NCBI RefSeq assembly: GCF_937616625.2
Contig: NC_065576.1
Span: 32,142,628 to 32,206,627, forward strand
Source: Mercurialis annua
Taxonomy: Eukaryota > Streptophyta > Magnoliopsida > Malpighiales > Euphorbiaceae
DNA length: 64,000 nt
Reading direction: 5' to 3'
Shown here in pieces: positions 1-12,387 of this stretch; position 1 is the stretch's first letter, and each line of letters starts with the position of its first letter. A model generated the notes under the pieces. That model was not told the origin of the DNA. It worked only from the letters and a program-made list of their open reading frames with translations, and did no database searches. The translations under genes and the position numbers were made by a program.

Positions 1-2057
1 TAGTTGGAGATAAAATTGGAAAACTACAACATTGCACCTATAATAACTATATTTTTTAATATGCGTGTTTTTAAGAATAGAACTATTATTTTGAGAAGGA
101 TGAAGTATTTTTTTATTAACATGATAAATATTAAAGTTAATTCCTTTTTAATAAATCTAAATTAAGTAAATTATTATATGATTAATGCCAGTAATTAAAA
201 ATTTGTTATTGCACACGTATTTTTTATTTTAATATTTTTTATTGGATCATTTGCTATCTAATTTCAGAAATTTATCTTTAATAATTAAACACGTATTTTT
301 TTAAATTTGGACTCTTGCCTACTATAGTCAAACCTATCATTTTTTTAATTTAAATTTTTATTTTTAACTTTTCAATTTAATGTTTTAAATTTGTTCAATC
401 ATATAATTTTTATTTGTTTAATTTTTTTATTTCTTTATTAGTCATTTATATATTTTGAAATACTTTTTTATATGAAGACACTTATTATAACATAAAAATA
501 TAGGTAAAAAATATTATTAAACGATTATAATCGTATTCAAACGCCATAAAAATAAATGACCAACTAAAAGAAAGCAAAATGAAAGTAAAATTCACCAAAT
601 ACGAAGAGAAACTAAATTACAACTAATGAGCTACCAATGAGCCACCAGTAATCTACCATTAAATTATCAATAATCAACCAAAGAAAAACTAATTAACAAG
701 CTAATAAAAATAAACCAAAAAACAATTGATGAACAACCAAGAATCAACTAATATCAACCAAAAATTTATATTTAAGATATTGTAATACAAGATATCATGA
801 GAATTTTATTTTTTAAAATATAAACAAATTTAATTATATTTATACATAACATTATTTTATTTATTTTAATTTGGATATAATCAATGTTTAAGTTAATGTT
901 TCTAATTTAATGACTGCAATATTTGTATATCGATCTTCAATTAAGCATGTGTTGTTTCGGTGACATTCTCGTAATGATTTATACTAGCGAGTTATAGTTT
1001 AATTGTTTAAATGTTGAACATTAATATGAATTTAATTCTTTTTCCTAATTATATAACAAATAGCAATGATTCATAAAATTTAATATATTTTATTTTAAAA
1101 TTAAGTAAATTTATTATATTAATTTAAATTTTATTCAAATACAATTTTTTGAAAGAATTCTAAAGTGCGTAACTTTTACAAGTTATATTACAATATTTTT
1201 AATATTTTTAAAAAGTTAATAATATACATAAAAAATATATAACAAAATAAATATTTTAGTTGTTCTTAATAATTGGGGAATGCAGTTTTGGGAGGAATCA
1301 AATCCATAATATTAGTAAAATAATATTTCAATTAAATTAAGATAATTTTAAATAAAATATTTTTTTAATTTTTATTTATTCAAATAATTTATATATAATA
1401 TAATTTATTTTAAAATAAAAAAAGTCAAATATTTTATAAAATAAATTAACTAATCTAATATGCTATTGTTTAGACAAATATTAAAGACATATCGTATGAC
1501 ATGGACTACCCATGTCGGTAGTTTTACATGGTAAAAGTATATAACTGCCAAGTTAATCCTTAAAAAAACGTATAAATGCTATCTTTTTGTTTGAAGCGTA
1601 TAAATGCATATTGATGGACAAAAACTGGTGTATGTGTAAGTAACCCATAGGAAAATGGGTTCTTTTCACATATGCTTGATTTTGTACAAGTGTTAGCGTA
1701 TATACGCTGTTAAAGATATAATAGCACATATACGCTTTTTCAATTGTTAATTCTACAAGATTACTCTTTTTGTATTGACCAACTCATTCCATTAGATGTC
1801 TTTAATGCTGCAATTCATTATATATATAATTTATAAATGTAGATATTATATTGCCTGTTGAATTTTATATTAATATTTTTATGTTTTTTATATTGGTAAT
1901 TTTATAAAAAAAACTACTAATATATCAAGACATTTATTTATTTTTTTATGTTTAATTTTTTCTATATGTGTATATTTATATTTTACATTCAAACACTTAT
2001 CATTTTATTTTATTTTAACTTTTTTTTATTTAAAATTTTCTTTATTTTATTAAGTCA
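1..2057. other. AT-rich intergenic DNA, no gene seen
   Basis: Very AT-rich sequence with frequent stops in all frames. No protein family, RNA gene or complete element is recognisable. A stretch near 600-770 is rich in CAAC/CCAA words and resembles a second tract at about 2525-2660. A short palindrome, AGCGTATATACGCT, lies near 1692-1706. Confidence 0.6.
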
Positions 2058-2066
2058 TAAATTTTA

Positions 2067-2361
2067 GGCTTAAATGCACAAAAAATCACCAACTTTTGCG
2101 TGTTTTTGGTATTTGACACGAACTTTTAATTTTGGCATATAAACACGAATTATCAATTTTTTTTGCATATATGACCAAGTTTCCGTTTTAGGTGAAAAAC
2201 GGTGCCGTTTTAGGTATAAAACGTTGCCGTTTTAGGTCAAAAACGGTGCCCGTGTTATATATGAAAAAAATTGATAGTTCATGTATTTATATGCCAAAAT
2301 TAAAAGTTCGTGTCAAATACCAAAAATACGCGAAAGTTGGTGATTTTTGAAGCAATTAAGC
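2067..2361. mobile_element. Foldback MITE, Mutator (MULE)-type
   Basis: A 295-bp element whose two halves are long inverted repeats. The left arm from GGCTTAAATGC is mirrored by the right arm ending GCAATTAAGC, with similarity running for roughly 120 bp per arm. A perfect 9-bp target duplication, TAAATTTTA, flanks it at 2058-2066 and 2362-2370. The 9-bp TSD and long TIRs are hallmarks of Mutator-like elements. It has no coding capacity. The centre contains repeats of CCGTTTTAGGT and AAAACGGTGCC. Confidence 0.85.
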
Positions 2362-2370
2362 TAAATTTTA

Positions 2371-3416
2371 CAATTGTCAATAATATAGTTTCTTTTATCT
2401 TTTGTTATTTTTAAATGTTATCTATTTCATTAAATTAAATATTCTTTATCAAATAAAAAAATATAAGTAATATTTTCAAGAATCATTTGTCATTTAAATG
2501 GAATTATAATATTAGTTAGTAATAACAACTAATAAAATAGAATAAATAATATCTCATACAACGAGCAACTAACGAACAATTAACGAGCAACCAACAAACA
2601 ACCAACAAGCACTGAGCAACCAAATAGCAACCCAAAATCAACCAACGAGAAACAAATAAAACGACCTGCACGAGATAAAACAAGAACAAAATAGTGAAAA
2701 CAAAATGAATCATACACTTGATAATATCAAGAGGCTCTTCAGCATTTTTAGTTTCACCTACAAAGAATACCTCCAAATCAACTGATTCATATGTCTCACC
2801 TTATCAAAATGAACCATCCATTAACTTAATTTATCAAAAACAGAAATTGAAAAATATAAAGTGAATCAATTAAATAAAGAGTTTGGATTAGAAATGAAAC
2901 AGTTGTCTTACCAGGTGAATAGTTTTAATACGGTACAATTAATGGATACAAACTCGCTTGTGTCATCCATATTTACAAATCTCAGAATAACAAAAAAATT
3001 AGGAAAAAAAAAATTGGGATCAATAATTATAGCAACAATTTAAATTAATACATGAGATAAAAAATGAACAAAAAAAAATTATTTCAAATTAAAAGATAAA
3101 CCAAACGACAATGGTGAGGTTGCTGGACTAGCAATGGCCACAAAATAAGACTCCTATTTTGGTTGAGATTATGGAAATGCAAATGAAGCCGACGACACTA
3201 AATGATTTCTTTTTATGAAATTATGAAAGATTAATAACAGAAGAAAAAAGATAACAAAGACAAAAGGGAGGCAAAAGAATGGGCTTAGGAAGGAGTATAT
3301 AATCACGTATATTTGGAAAGAATATTTAAAAAAACGCGCACGCTTGATGGTATAAAAGATGCAGAGGTATTCTTAGAAACTAATGAGAAAATAGGGTATG
3401 TAGTGTAATTTCCTCT
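2371..3416. other. AT-rich intergenic DNA with AAC-rich tract
   Basis: No supported gene. 2525-2660 is a degenerate run of CAAC, GAGCAACC and AACCAAC words. Read on the opposite strand it gives a hydrophobic 86-codon frame that I regard as a by-product of composition. 2716-2990 contains short gene-like stretches on the minus strand with splice-like GGTAAG and TTTGTAG signals, but they do not join into an open frame, so no gene is called. Confidence 0.5.
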
Positions 3417-6147
3417 AGGAAAATCTATAGTTTTGGGCCCATATTTGATAAACAAAGGCAACTATTTCTATCATTGTCATATTAATGAATTGGTAAAGTA
3501 TCATTTTAGCATTTATTATATTTAAAAATTCTTTACATTATTATATTTGTATATCAGAACTCTTGGTATTAATTATTAGATTTAAAGCATATTTAATACT
3601 TTATTTTCTCTCAAAAAAGATGTTGATACTTTATTTCACTGAATTTTTGAATCATTCGGATACTTTTTTCAATCAAAATTGTCTTTTTTAAACCTAAGAT
3701 ATAATCTATTTGAACTTATCTTGTAATTTATTTGTAAGATGATGATCAGTGAAATACATTAGTTATTTTATTGTTGAATTTCGTTAAAATTAAAATTTGT
3801 AATTTTGCGGACAATCAAAAAGTTTGATTGCTATCTTCATTTATTTTCTCATATAAATATATGGTTGAACTAAAAAATTTGTTATGTTGTGGACAATTCA
3901 AAAAATTGGTCGGTAGCTGCATTTATTTTCTCATATAAATATATGCTTGAAATTAAAAGTTTGTAATGTTGTGGACAATCCAAAAATTTGGTTCGTATCT
4001 GCATTTATTTTCTCGTATAAACATAGGAAAAACTACAGCTTGGGGCAAAACACTTGATAAACAAAGACAACTATTTCTGTCATCGTCATATTAATGAATT
4101 GGTAAAGTATCATTTTAGCATTTATTATATTTACAAGTTCTTTAGATTATTATATTTATATCTCAAAATTCTTAGGTATTAGTTATTAGATTTAAAGCAT
4201 GTTTAATACTTTATTTTTTTCTCAAAAAAGATGTTGAATATTTTTTCAACTGAATTTTTAAATCATTCATATACTTTTTTAATCAAAATTGTTTTTTTAA
4301 ACCTAAGAGATAATCTATTTAGACTTATCTTGTAATTTATTTGTAAGATGATGATCGATAAAATAGATTATTTATTTGATTGTTGAATTGTGTTGAAGTA
4401 AAATTTGTAATGTTGTGGACAATCCATTTTTTTTTGATATCTGCATTTATTTTCTCATATAACTATATGGTTGAAATTAAAATTTTGTAACATTGTGGAC
4501 AATCCAATAGTTAGTTCGGTATCTGCATTTATTTTCTCATATAAATATATGGTTGATATTAAAAATTTATAACATTGTGGACAGTTCAAAAGTTTAGTTG
4601 GTATCTGCATTTATTTTCTCATATTAATATAGGGAAAACAACACCTTCTTTGGGCCTACATTTGATAAACATAGGCAACTATTTATTATCATTGTCATAT
4701 TAATAAGTCGGTAAAGTATCATTTTAGCACTTATTATGTTACAAATTCTTTACATTATTTATCTGTATATCAAAATTCTTACTATTAATTATTAAATTTA
4801 AAGCATGTTAAATATTTTTTTTCTCTCAAAAAAGATGTTGAATACTTTATTTCACTGAATTTCCGAATCATTCAGATACTTTTTTAATCAAAATTGTATT
4901 TTCTAATACTAAAAGATAATCTATTTGGACTTATCTTTTAATTTATTTCTAAGATGATGATCGGTGAAATAAATTATCTATTTATTGTTGAATTGTGTTG
5001 AAATTAAAAATTTGTGATGTTGTGGACAATCGAAAAGTTTGCTTGATAGCTGCATTTATTTTCTCTTATAAATATATGGTTGAAATTAAAATTTTATAAT
5101 TTTGTGGACAGTCCAAAAGTTATGATCGGTATCTGTATTTGTTTTTTCATATAAATATATGCTTGAAATTTAAAATTTGTAATGTTGTAGACAATCCAAA
5201 AATTTGGTTCGTATCTGCATTTATTTTCGGCTTAATCAACAACCCCCCCTCCCCCCCCCCCACCCCACCCCCCCTTTTAGCCCCTTTTCAAATACACCCT
5301 TCCGTTGCTATTTTGTTTGTTGCACCCAAATTCACACCTTTGAGTTTCAATTCCACCCTCAAGTACTAAATTGATCTCTTCTCCATTTGGAAAAGGTTAA
5401 AATAAGTCACGTATTTTTAACTTTTTGTGTGGAAAAGAGTTCAAACGAGTACTTTACAAGGGTCTTTATGAATTTTTTCCGAATGAAAAAGAGTCCAATT
5501 TGATTTTCGGATGGAATTGAAACCCAAAAGTGCAATTTGGGTGCAGCTGACAAAATTGTAACGTCAGGGTGCAATTGAAAATGGGCTAAAAGATGGAGGG
5601 GTTTTTGGTGATTAAGCTTTTATTTTCTCATATAAACATAGAAAAAACTACAGTTTTGGGCCCACATTTGATTAGCAAAGGCAACTATTTCTATCATTAT
5701 CATATTAATAAATTGATAAAGTATCATTTTAGCACTTATTATATTTACAAATTCTTTACATTATTATATCTGTATATCAAAATTTTTGGTGTTAATTATT
5801 TGATTTAAAGCATGTTACATACTTTATTTTCTCTCAAAAAAATGTTGAATACTTCATTTCACATAATTTCCGAATCATTCGGATAAATTTTTGATCAAAA
5901 TTGTCTTTTATAAACATAAAAGATAATCTATTTGGACTTATCTTATAATTTAGTTGTAAGATGATGATCAGTAAAATAGATTATTTATTTTATTGTTGAA
6001 TTGCGTTGAAATTAAATTTTGTAATGTTGTGGACAGTTCAAAAGTTTGGTTGATATCTGCATTTATTTTCTCATATAAATATATGATTGAAATAAAAAAT
6101 TTGTAATGTTGTGGACCATCCAAAAGTTTGATCGTATCTGCATTTAT
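3417..6147 (+). repeat. Higher-order tandem array, ~600-bp units
   Basis: Four successive units begin near 3417, 4024, 4629 and 5638, each with GGGCCYACATTTGAT-like sequence followed by GGCAACTATTTCTATCAT. Each unit joins a block of about 370 bp, unique within the unit, to two or three sub-repeats of about 75-80 bp. The sub-repeats contain GTTGTGGACAATCCAAAA, then TATCTGCATTTATTTTCTC and TATAAATATATGG. The third unit is lengthened by a MITE at 5229-5618. The fourth is cut by the LTR that starts at 6148. A detached partial copy lies at about 28426-28620. No ORF is conserved between units, so it behaves as satellite-like DNA. Confidence 0.85.
5229..5618. mobile_element. Foldback MITE, Mutator-type, with poly-C tract
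   Basis: A 390-bp insertion inside the tandem array. The left arm GGCTTAATCAACAACCCC is mirrored by the right arm ending GGTGATTAAGCT, and similarity continues inward through ACCC/CACCC-rich sequence. The 9-bp direct repeat TTTATTTTC at 5220-5228 and 5619-5627 is the target duplication. Uninterrupted array units run straight through this site, confirming the insertion. The left arm has a C-rich run (about 5242-5274) that is weaker in the right arm, so it probably expanded after insertion. Confidence 0.82.
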
Positions 6148-8245
6148 TGTAATACCCCTCATTTGTTATGTTTTCGATATAGTTTCAGAGTGGGTTTAGC
6201 ATTGTGACACCTTGATTGAGTCTTGTTTTGTATCTTGCATGTGTCACATGTATTTTATGGGCATTAGATATTAATTTGATTCACTTTCGGGTATCAATTG
6301 AATTTGTTTTCCCATATTTTTCAAAACTGTCATGTGTTAGTAAAACATTGATATCTCACAATTGAGGTTGGATCAGGCTCATCTTTCGCTATGTTGTTTC
6401 TAAGCGGATTTACTAAAATATAGTAGGTTGGATTGTTATTTAAGGGTTTCTAAAATACCTATTAAACAGTAGGCTTTAATTGAAGTCCAAGTAAAGCTCG
6501 CTGGAGTCTATAAATACACTCCTTAAGTTGCAAACCCTAGCCCCCATTAGACTCCAAACACTAAAAAAAATTCTTCACTCAAAGAACTTCATTTGTTCTT
6601 TTGAACAAGTCCAGATGCGATTCATTTTGCTAAGAACATGATTTTACATCCTACTCGCAAGATCTACACGATTTCTATGCTGTGTTCTTTGTTAGAGGCT
6701 TGTGGATTAAATTGAATTCGGTCTAGCCCCTTGAACCTTGGGTTAATACATCATTTATCCTATTGTTCATCATCTTTAGGTATTGTTTTCGTATCCTTTT
6801 GATTCATAGATTCATTGTTGTGTGATTTTGCCTATAAATGCATAATATAGGATTTTAATGAAGCGAATCGTTTCTATTGTTATGTCATGCTTATGATACT
6901 AAGTTTGTATAGATGAAATTATGGTTTGTACATATATAAAATGATGTTACATGTTTTGGAAATCGTTTGGCATGATCCATGAATGTTAGGATTTTTACAG
7001 CAATTGTTGTATTCTAATCGATTTTGGTGGTTTGAATCTATGAAATTGAGATTCTATACTTAAGTTACTGATATGTATGATATTTTTGATGGATTTGATG
7101 TTTATGAACTGCTATTGTTGGTTGTATCAACACTTTGGCATGATCTCGATTGTTTTAGCTGAAATTGCGTAAAATGGTGAATTTTGGTTGTTTGAGAGTT
7201 GTAATCGCATAAATATTTTGAGATGATGTACCTACTGTTCTAAGATGATATATATGATGTTTATATTATTTATGATCACTTGCTATATGATTTGGGTTTT
7301 CGAATGCATGATTTGGCTTGTTTAGCATGTTTAGGCAATTCCTTGTGAAATTGCGATATCGATTGTTTAAGGGATGTTGGCATGAGTTTAGAACTGAGTT
7401 GGTTTTGCATTTTTAATTTATATATGATATAATACTGATCTATATGACCTTGAAAGATTGAATCATGTTTGTTTTGGATTGTGCAGCTTAATTGACGAAA
7501 CTAGTTAGTTTTACACTTAAATGCTATGACTTCAGATTCTATGATTTGTAATGACTGAGGATATGAGTTGCATTGATATTATTGAATTTGACATGTTTAT
7601 AATTTGATCTAAGGTTTTTTAAATCGACGATGCATGTTAGACCTATTTTCGACTAAGTGTTGCGAAAGCTTAACTGACTTGATTTTGTGGAAAGCGTGTT
7701 AATGAATTCAAAATATTTTGCTATGACATGTGTTGTTCCAAATATGATTATTAAGCATGATAGGGATGTTGTATATTGGTTTTTTTCTTATTTGATTTTG
7801 TTTGTCCTTTAGGACTTTTATCGAACACTTTGTAAGCATGATGGTATACTTGGTTTTAATGTTGAATCTGAGTTCCCTTGTTTTCCAAATTGAGACTTTG
7901 ATTTATTTAGGTGATTTTGGATATAAAACGAATTGTTTTAATCGGTCGGATATTTGGTTTTGGTTAGACTTGGGTCGCGCAATTCGTGAGTATAGGCTGG
8001 GCAGTTGTGATAACTCGGCCAGCTCACCACTTTGGTTTAAACTTGGTTTTATGATTTTAACAAAGTTATTAACTGTTGATATTATAAACTGCTAGAATTA
8101 GGTTGGATTCTCGGGTTCCCCCGAGCAGCGGTTTTCTTGCGGGTTTGCGGGTTTTGTACGTTATAGATAAGGCTAACTATGAGTTTTGGTACTAAAATAC
8201 CCATACCCTAGTGCCGGTCGTGATCCATGAAGTTGGGTCGTGACA
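6148..8245 (+). repeat. 5' LTR of gypsy-type element A (internal deletion)
   Basis: Begins TGTAATACCCC and ends GGGTCGTGACA, followed directly by a tRNA-iMet primer site. A TATA box (TATAAATA) is at 6509-6516. It aligns with the 3' copy at 12388-13341 and 20949-23905. At about 8070 this copy jumps from AAGTTATT to a segment near the LTR end, so it lacks roughly 1.2 kb or more that the 3' copy keeps, including the conserved hairpin region. The 5-bp TSD cannot be tested because the right end of the element is lost. Confidence 0.88.
6509..6516 (+). promoter_or_regulatory. TATA box of element A 5' LTR
   Basis: TATAAATA, about 360 bp into the LTR and followed by AACCCTAG-type leader sequence. The same box is conserved in the 3' LTR at 12762-12769. 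Confidence 0.6.
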
Positions 8246-8249
8246 AAGT

Positions 8250-8261
8250 TGGTATCAGAGC
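8250..8261 (+). other. Primer-binding site of element A (tRNA-iMet)
   Basis: TGGTATCAGAGC, four bases after the LTR end. It is the usual complement of the 3' end of plant initiator methionine tRNA and primes minus-strand DNA synthesis. Confidence 0.9.
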
Positions 8262-11200
8262 TTTGGTTTCAAACCAAGGCCTTTTGCATGTTATGTGTTT
8301 ATATGTTCTGATATGTTAAGTTGACATCGTGTAATAGGAACTATTGCAGAATTATGATTCGTGGCTTGTCTTTTGAACGTCATCTTTTGTTTTTAAAACT
8401 TTCTACCTTCACTTCTAGGATGTGAGTCGGTCAGTTTTAATGTTATGAATATTTTGATTTGATGATGTTTGTTTTCTTTTGGGTTATTACCTGTTGACTT
8501 TTGTGCCTTGGATGATATCAATAATGTTGCTTTGCTTTTGCCTTGATAAGGTATACATTTTGTCTTTGGCCTTGATTGTTGGTTACTAAGTTGATCACCT
8601 AATAGGTATTGGCCTTATTTTTACTTCTAAAGGATTACCGTGTTAAACCTTTGAACATGTTTTTATGGCTATATGTTGTTTGGCTACGTGCTGGTTATTA
8701 TGTTTATTATTGAGAAAATAATTTTAATTTTAATTGTATTTCAACACGAGGGTAGGATGGGTAGTTTGGACATGATACCCCAAAATGTGGTTTTTGTTGC
8801 TATGCCAATAAAATAAATTTATCGCATTTTGATTTTTTTGCATTTGGTTCGATGTTTTCTAAATGATGTTTTTAATATAATCTTAATTATGTCATCCCAT
8901 GTCTTTTGATGAGTTAGAATGTTATATTTAGCTGGAATATATGTTTACGGAATAATTGTTTGAGATTGATATTTGATGCTTTGATTTTGTTGAGCTTCCT
9001 ATTTTTACAAAGACTTAGGTTATATTTTGGATGTATTTTTCCTGATTTATAAATGTTTTGAATACATTATTAAAATAGTTATTGTGCGTTTGACTTGGGT
9101 CATCCAAACTGGGAGTTGAGTTTGGAAGTTATAATAACTTGGCTAACTCGATGGTTTTTATAGATTGAGATGTTTTTTATTTATAACCATTGTTTTATAA
9201 AAGAGGTTTTCTGGAAAACGATATTTTAAACCGTGGAGCTTTACTAGAATTTGAAGGCTATTGTTGTTGATTTATGTTTTGGAAAGACTTTTTGAAGTGT
9301 ACCTTTTAATCGATGCATTACTACTTATTGATTTGTTACGACGATTCTGAGTGTGTTGTAGCATGTTTGTTTTTTGATATTTGAGATATTGTGGTTATAT
9401 AAGTTTTGTATGCCATGTCAGTAGATATATAATGATCAAATAGGATGTTGCATGCTCGTTTTTTTCGGTAACATGTTGGTTGCCTACCATGTTTATGAAT
9501 TGTTATATGGAATGATGTTTGGGTTAAATGCGGGTTAAGGCATGCTTGAGTGGTTTATGATTTTGTGGAAATCACAAAATCTTGGTGTTGTTTCGTGTTA
9601 GTATATCTCGTATGTTTGTTAAGTTTTACTATATTAGTTGTTTTATCTTGTTTATCTCGTTGTGCGGGTAGCACATGAGGTCATTGCTAGTATGCGCTGC
9701 TTTAACTTAACCTTGATGATTGGTTTTTACTTGTGAGTCGAACCTTTGCTTAGCCCTGTGTTTTATTTTATTGTTTTGATCGAATGTTCGGATTGGTGTA
9801 TTGATTTGTGAATCGAGGTCATTTGTTAAATGATATCGAAGGAGATGAGGAGAGTAACTCTCTGTGGTATATAGTGGGTTATGGTTATTTCAGAAGAGGA
9901 TGTTGGGTGCTGACCCGAGAAGATAGATCCGTGTAGAAATACACTGGGGTTTACATCAGGTCGGGCGGTGCAGTGCCGAAACTGTTGGTAAGTTCTGTAG
10001 AGATTAATGTGGTGTATTGTTTACTTTGAGTATAAATTTCAGTTTGGTTGAAGTTAGATTGGATATTATATTTAGCATAAGATTATTTAGTGAAGTACGG
10101 GTTGAATTGTTATGATAGCATCGTATGTTCTTATGGATTGCAAGTACGGAATTTGAAAAGTATTTTTGAGGCTATCGAGTGCACATCTCACAAAGTGTGA
10201 TGTCTAGCAAACGTTTTATTGTGAAATTCATTTCAAAAGTTGGCTTGTTAAAGTACTTGAAATGTTTCTGTCACGTAATTGTGCCCAGACATGTCATGAA
10301 CATGCATTTTGTATGTCACAAATAGGAAATTGCATTGAGCATTGAGTATGTTCACTAAATGAAAAGAAAATAAATAATTGGTACATGCGTAATAGTACAT
10401 GCATCGCGTGCATTGAAATGTTAGAGTTGGATGCAACTCTTTGAGGATGAGAGATGTTATCACATGTGCGCATAATTATGTAAAAGAGATTTTATCGATA
10501 AAGTGTTTCAAGAAAGATGTTTTGAATGAACTCGTGAGTCACATCGTGATAAATGTATTTATAAAGATGATGGATTTCAAATGGTTTTGAAATTTTTACT
10601 GAAAGGTATCTAGACAAATACTCTGTGATGATGGTGGTGAATTAAGGACGAATATGTTGTAAGGAATTTGGTTGTTTTATCAGAATTATTGTGCTTCGTA
10701 GAAAATATTAATGGAATTGCAGTTGCACTTGAGATATTGTTTTGTTAAGTGTTATAAGATGTTGAGATCGGATTGGAAGGCTTACGTGTTAGCTTCCGAT
10801 TTATGATTGAAGGAGTAATTGGTTAAGGAATTTTGTTATCCTCCACTTGTGTGCATACACTGTGATTTTTAAAAGAGGTTTCGTTTATGAAGATACGATT
10901 TCTGTCCAAATGTTTTGATATACTATAAAAAAAATATTTTGTACATAGAGGAATTTTACATAACAAATTTTTTACCTTTTTGAAAAAATACTGAATTTTT
11001 TTAGTTTGATAAAAAGAGGGTAATAAATTTTTTCGGTTGAATGATGTCATAAAATAGTGAATATATTCAAAATCGAGATTCAAGTGCGAATTAAAAAAAA
11101 TTGGGGGTTTTAAAAACATGATGTCTATAAGAATTGGAAGGTTTTTCAATAGTTTGTTATTTTCAAAATAAAATGGAGTTTAAGATGCTTACGAGTCTTA

Positions 11201-11987
11201 ATTAGAAGCAGATAATATTATTATATAATATTTTTTAGTATATGAAAATTATTTTACTATAAGATGGGTTTTGAGCATAACCAATGAGCCAATGTTTGTC
11301 TATCTCTGAGCGATCTCTCGTGGTACACGAGGTTTTTGTTGAGTAATGGAGTAATTTTGGAGGTTTTCATATCATGAGTTTAGTTGGTGTATGCTTTAGA
11401 GTGTTAGTTGTGGGCTTCATTATTCATGGTTCACGAAGTTTGCTGGTATTATCGAGTTCGGTCCTAGATGTTTGTATCGAGCGATTCTTGTGATGTGTAT
11501 ATTTTTGGCTGATGCTTTGTAAGGCTGGATGTAATCAAGATGACTAAACGAATTGAGTTATTCGTTTATAGAACTTGTTTTATTGGGGATTTTGATATGA
11601 GTTACTTGGTGTTAAGTTGTTACAAATAGATTGGTGAGTAAGTAGTAAGGAATGCGAGAATTATATCAGTTTGTAAATTTCATTATTTTTCGATTTGAGA
11701 CGATGGATTTTGGCATTGTGAAAACTACTATTTGAACTTTTAGGCTTGTCCTTGTGCTTTGATAAATGTTTCTTTGGTCGTAGGTAAGAATCGAGCTGTT
11801 AGACAATCTTGTTGATTCGAAATATCGGTTGATCGAGGAATCAATTGGAGTACCGAGCTGTTAGACTAAGAATTCTGTACGTATGCGTGTTTGACCTTCT
11901 GGGACTTAGATTCAACTTGATTTTATTTTGGTGATGGAAATAGCACCTTCGGCCTAGTCGATAAAGGGAACTGTTTTTATTCTTATG

Positions 11988-12074
11988 GTCAAAGTTTCGT
12001 GGCGTAGTCACTAGGCTGAGGAATGAACTTGGGAGACGGAGTCCAACATTCAAAATCCTTATCTTGTACTCTTC
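11988..12074 (+). pseudogene. Relic integrase chromodomain, element A
   Basis: In the frame starting at 11988 the translation gives VKVSWRSH, stop, AEE, stop, TWETESNIQNPYLVLF. That matches the C-terminal half of the chromodomain found at the end of plant chromovirus integrases, which normally read V-K-V-x-W..EEATWE and then a Y-P-x-L-F end. The stops are TAG at 12012-12014 and TGA at 12024-12026. The domain, when intact, targets integration to particular chromatin. This copy cannot work. It shows that element A descends from a coding chromovirus and supports assigning the whole LTR family to chromoviruses. The upstream half of the domain is too degraded to place. Confidence 0.72.
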
Positions 12075-12195
12075 CTAGAGATATGTTGGGTTTGTTGTTT
12101 ATGTGTTTATATGATTGATATGCGCGCGCTTAGCTCGATGCTATACTTGAGATGTTTGTTTAATTCGAGAACGAATTATCCAAAGTGGGGTAGAA

Positions 12196-12358
12196 TGTAA
12201 TACTCCGTACTTTCCGACATGTCTCGTTGCGTTTCCGGCTTATTTCATGTTAATATTAGCATATATAGTACATTGGTTGTGCCTTGGAGAGTGTATTTTA
12301 TGTTTATCCCTTGGGTTATAAGTGTCCGATGCTTATTACATTTTTTTGAGTTAAATTC
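12196..12358 (+). repeat. Extra LTR head ahead of the 3' LTR of element A
   Basis: TGTAATACTCCG at 12196 is preceded by a polypurine-like AAGTGGGGTAGAA and followed by about 160 bp resembling the first part of other LTRs here (for example 45974 onward: TTTCCGAC, CTTGGTTGTGCC). It then passes back into a second GAGGACGGATTTT-PPT block and the true 3' LTR at 12388. So two PPT-plus-LTR-head units lie in tandem. Confidence 0.65.
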
Positions 12359-12374
12359 GAGGACGGATTTTCAT

Positions 12375-12387
12375 AAGTTGAGGAGAA
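12375..12387 (+). other. Polypurine tract of element A
   Basis: AAGTTGAGGAGAA immediately before the 3' LTR. Element E has the equivalent AAGTTGGGGAGAA before its own 3' LTR. It is the primer for plus-strand DNA synthesis. Confidence 0.7.

Larger units (their letters stand above)
8246..12387 (+). mobile_element. Non-coding interior of element A (LARD-like)
   Basis: 4.1 kb between PBS and polypurine tract with no gag, protease, RT or integrase frame. Blocks of it match the interior of element E (51703-56048) in the same order: the GAGAAGATAGA..ACACTGG stretch (9919-9947 vs 53343-53371), CACGTAATTGTGCCCAGACAT (about 10273 vs 53697), a GATGAGAGATGT block (about 10446 vs 53862) and a TTTTGAGCATA block (about 11269 vs 54830). 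Only a broken chromodomain relic near the 3' end is protein-like. This organisation fits a large non-autonomous derivative of a chromovirus that depends on enzymes supplied in trans. Confidence 0.78.

Noticed and set aside
2516..2776. Hydrophobic 86-codon minus-strand frame that looks like a membrane protein
   Set aside because: Its hydrophobic part is the translation of a degenerate GTTGGTTG-type repeat; no start context or homologue is recognised.
2716..2990. Possible two-exon gene fragment on the minus strand
   Set aside because: Splice-like signals exist but every joining tried gives a stop at the junction.
3417..6147. CRISPR-like regular repeats
   Set aside because: Units are long, AT-rich and of satellite type; spacers are themselves repeated and the sequence is from a plant.
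7802..8095. 97-codon frame
   Set aside because: Lies wholly inside an LTR; the homologous stretch in the 3' LTR does not keep the frame.
10823..11149. 108-codon minus-strand frame
   Set aside because: Falls in the non-coding interior of element A; the matching region of element E is not open.
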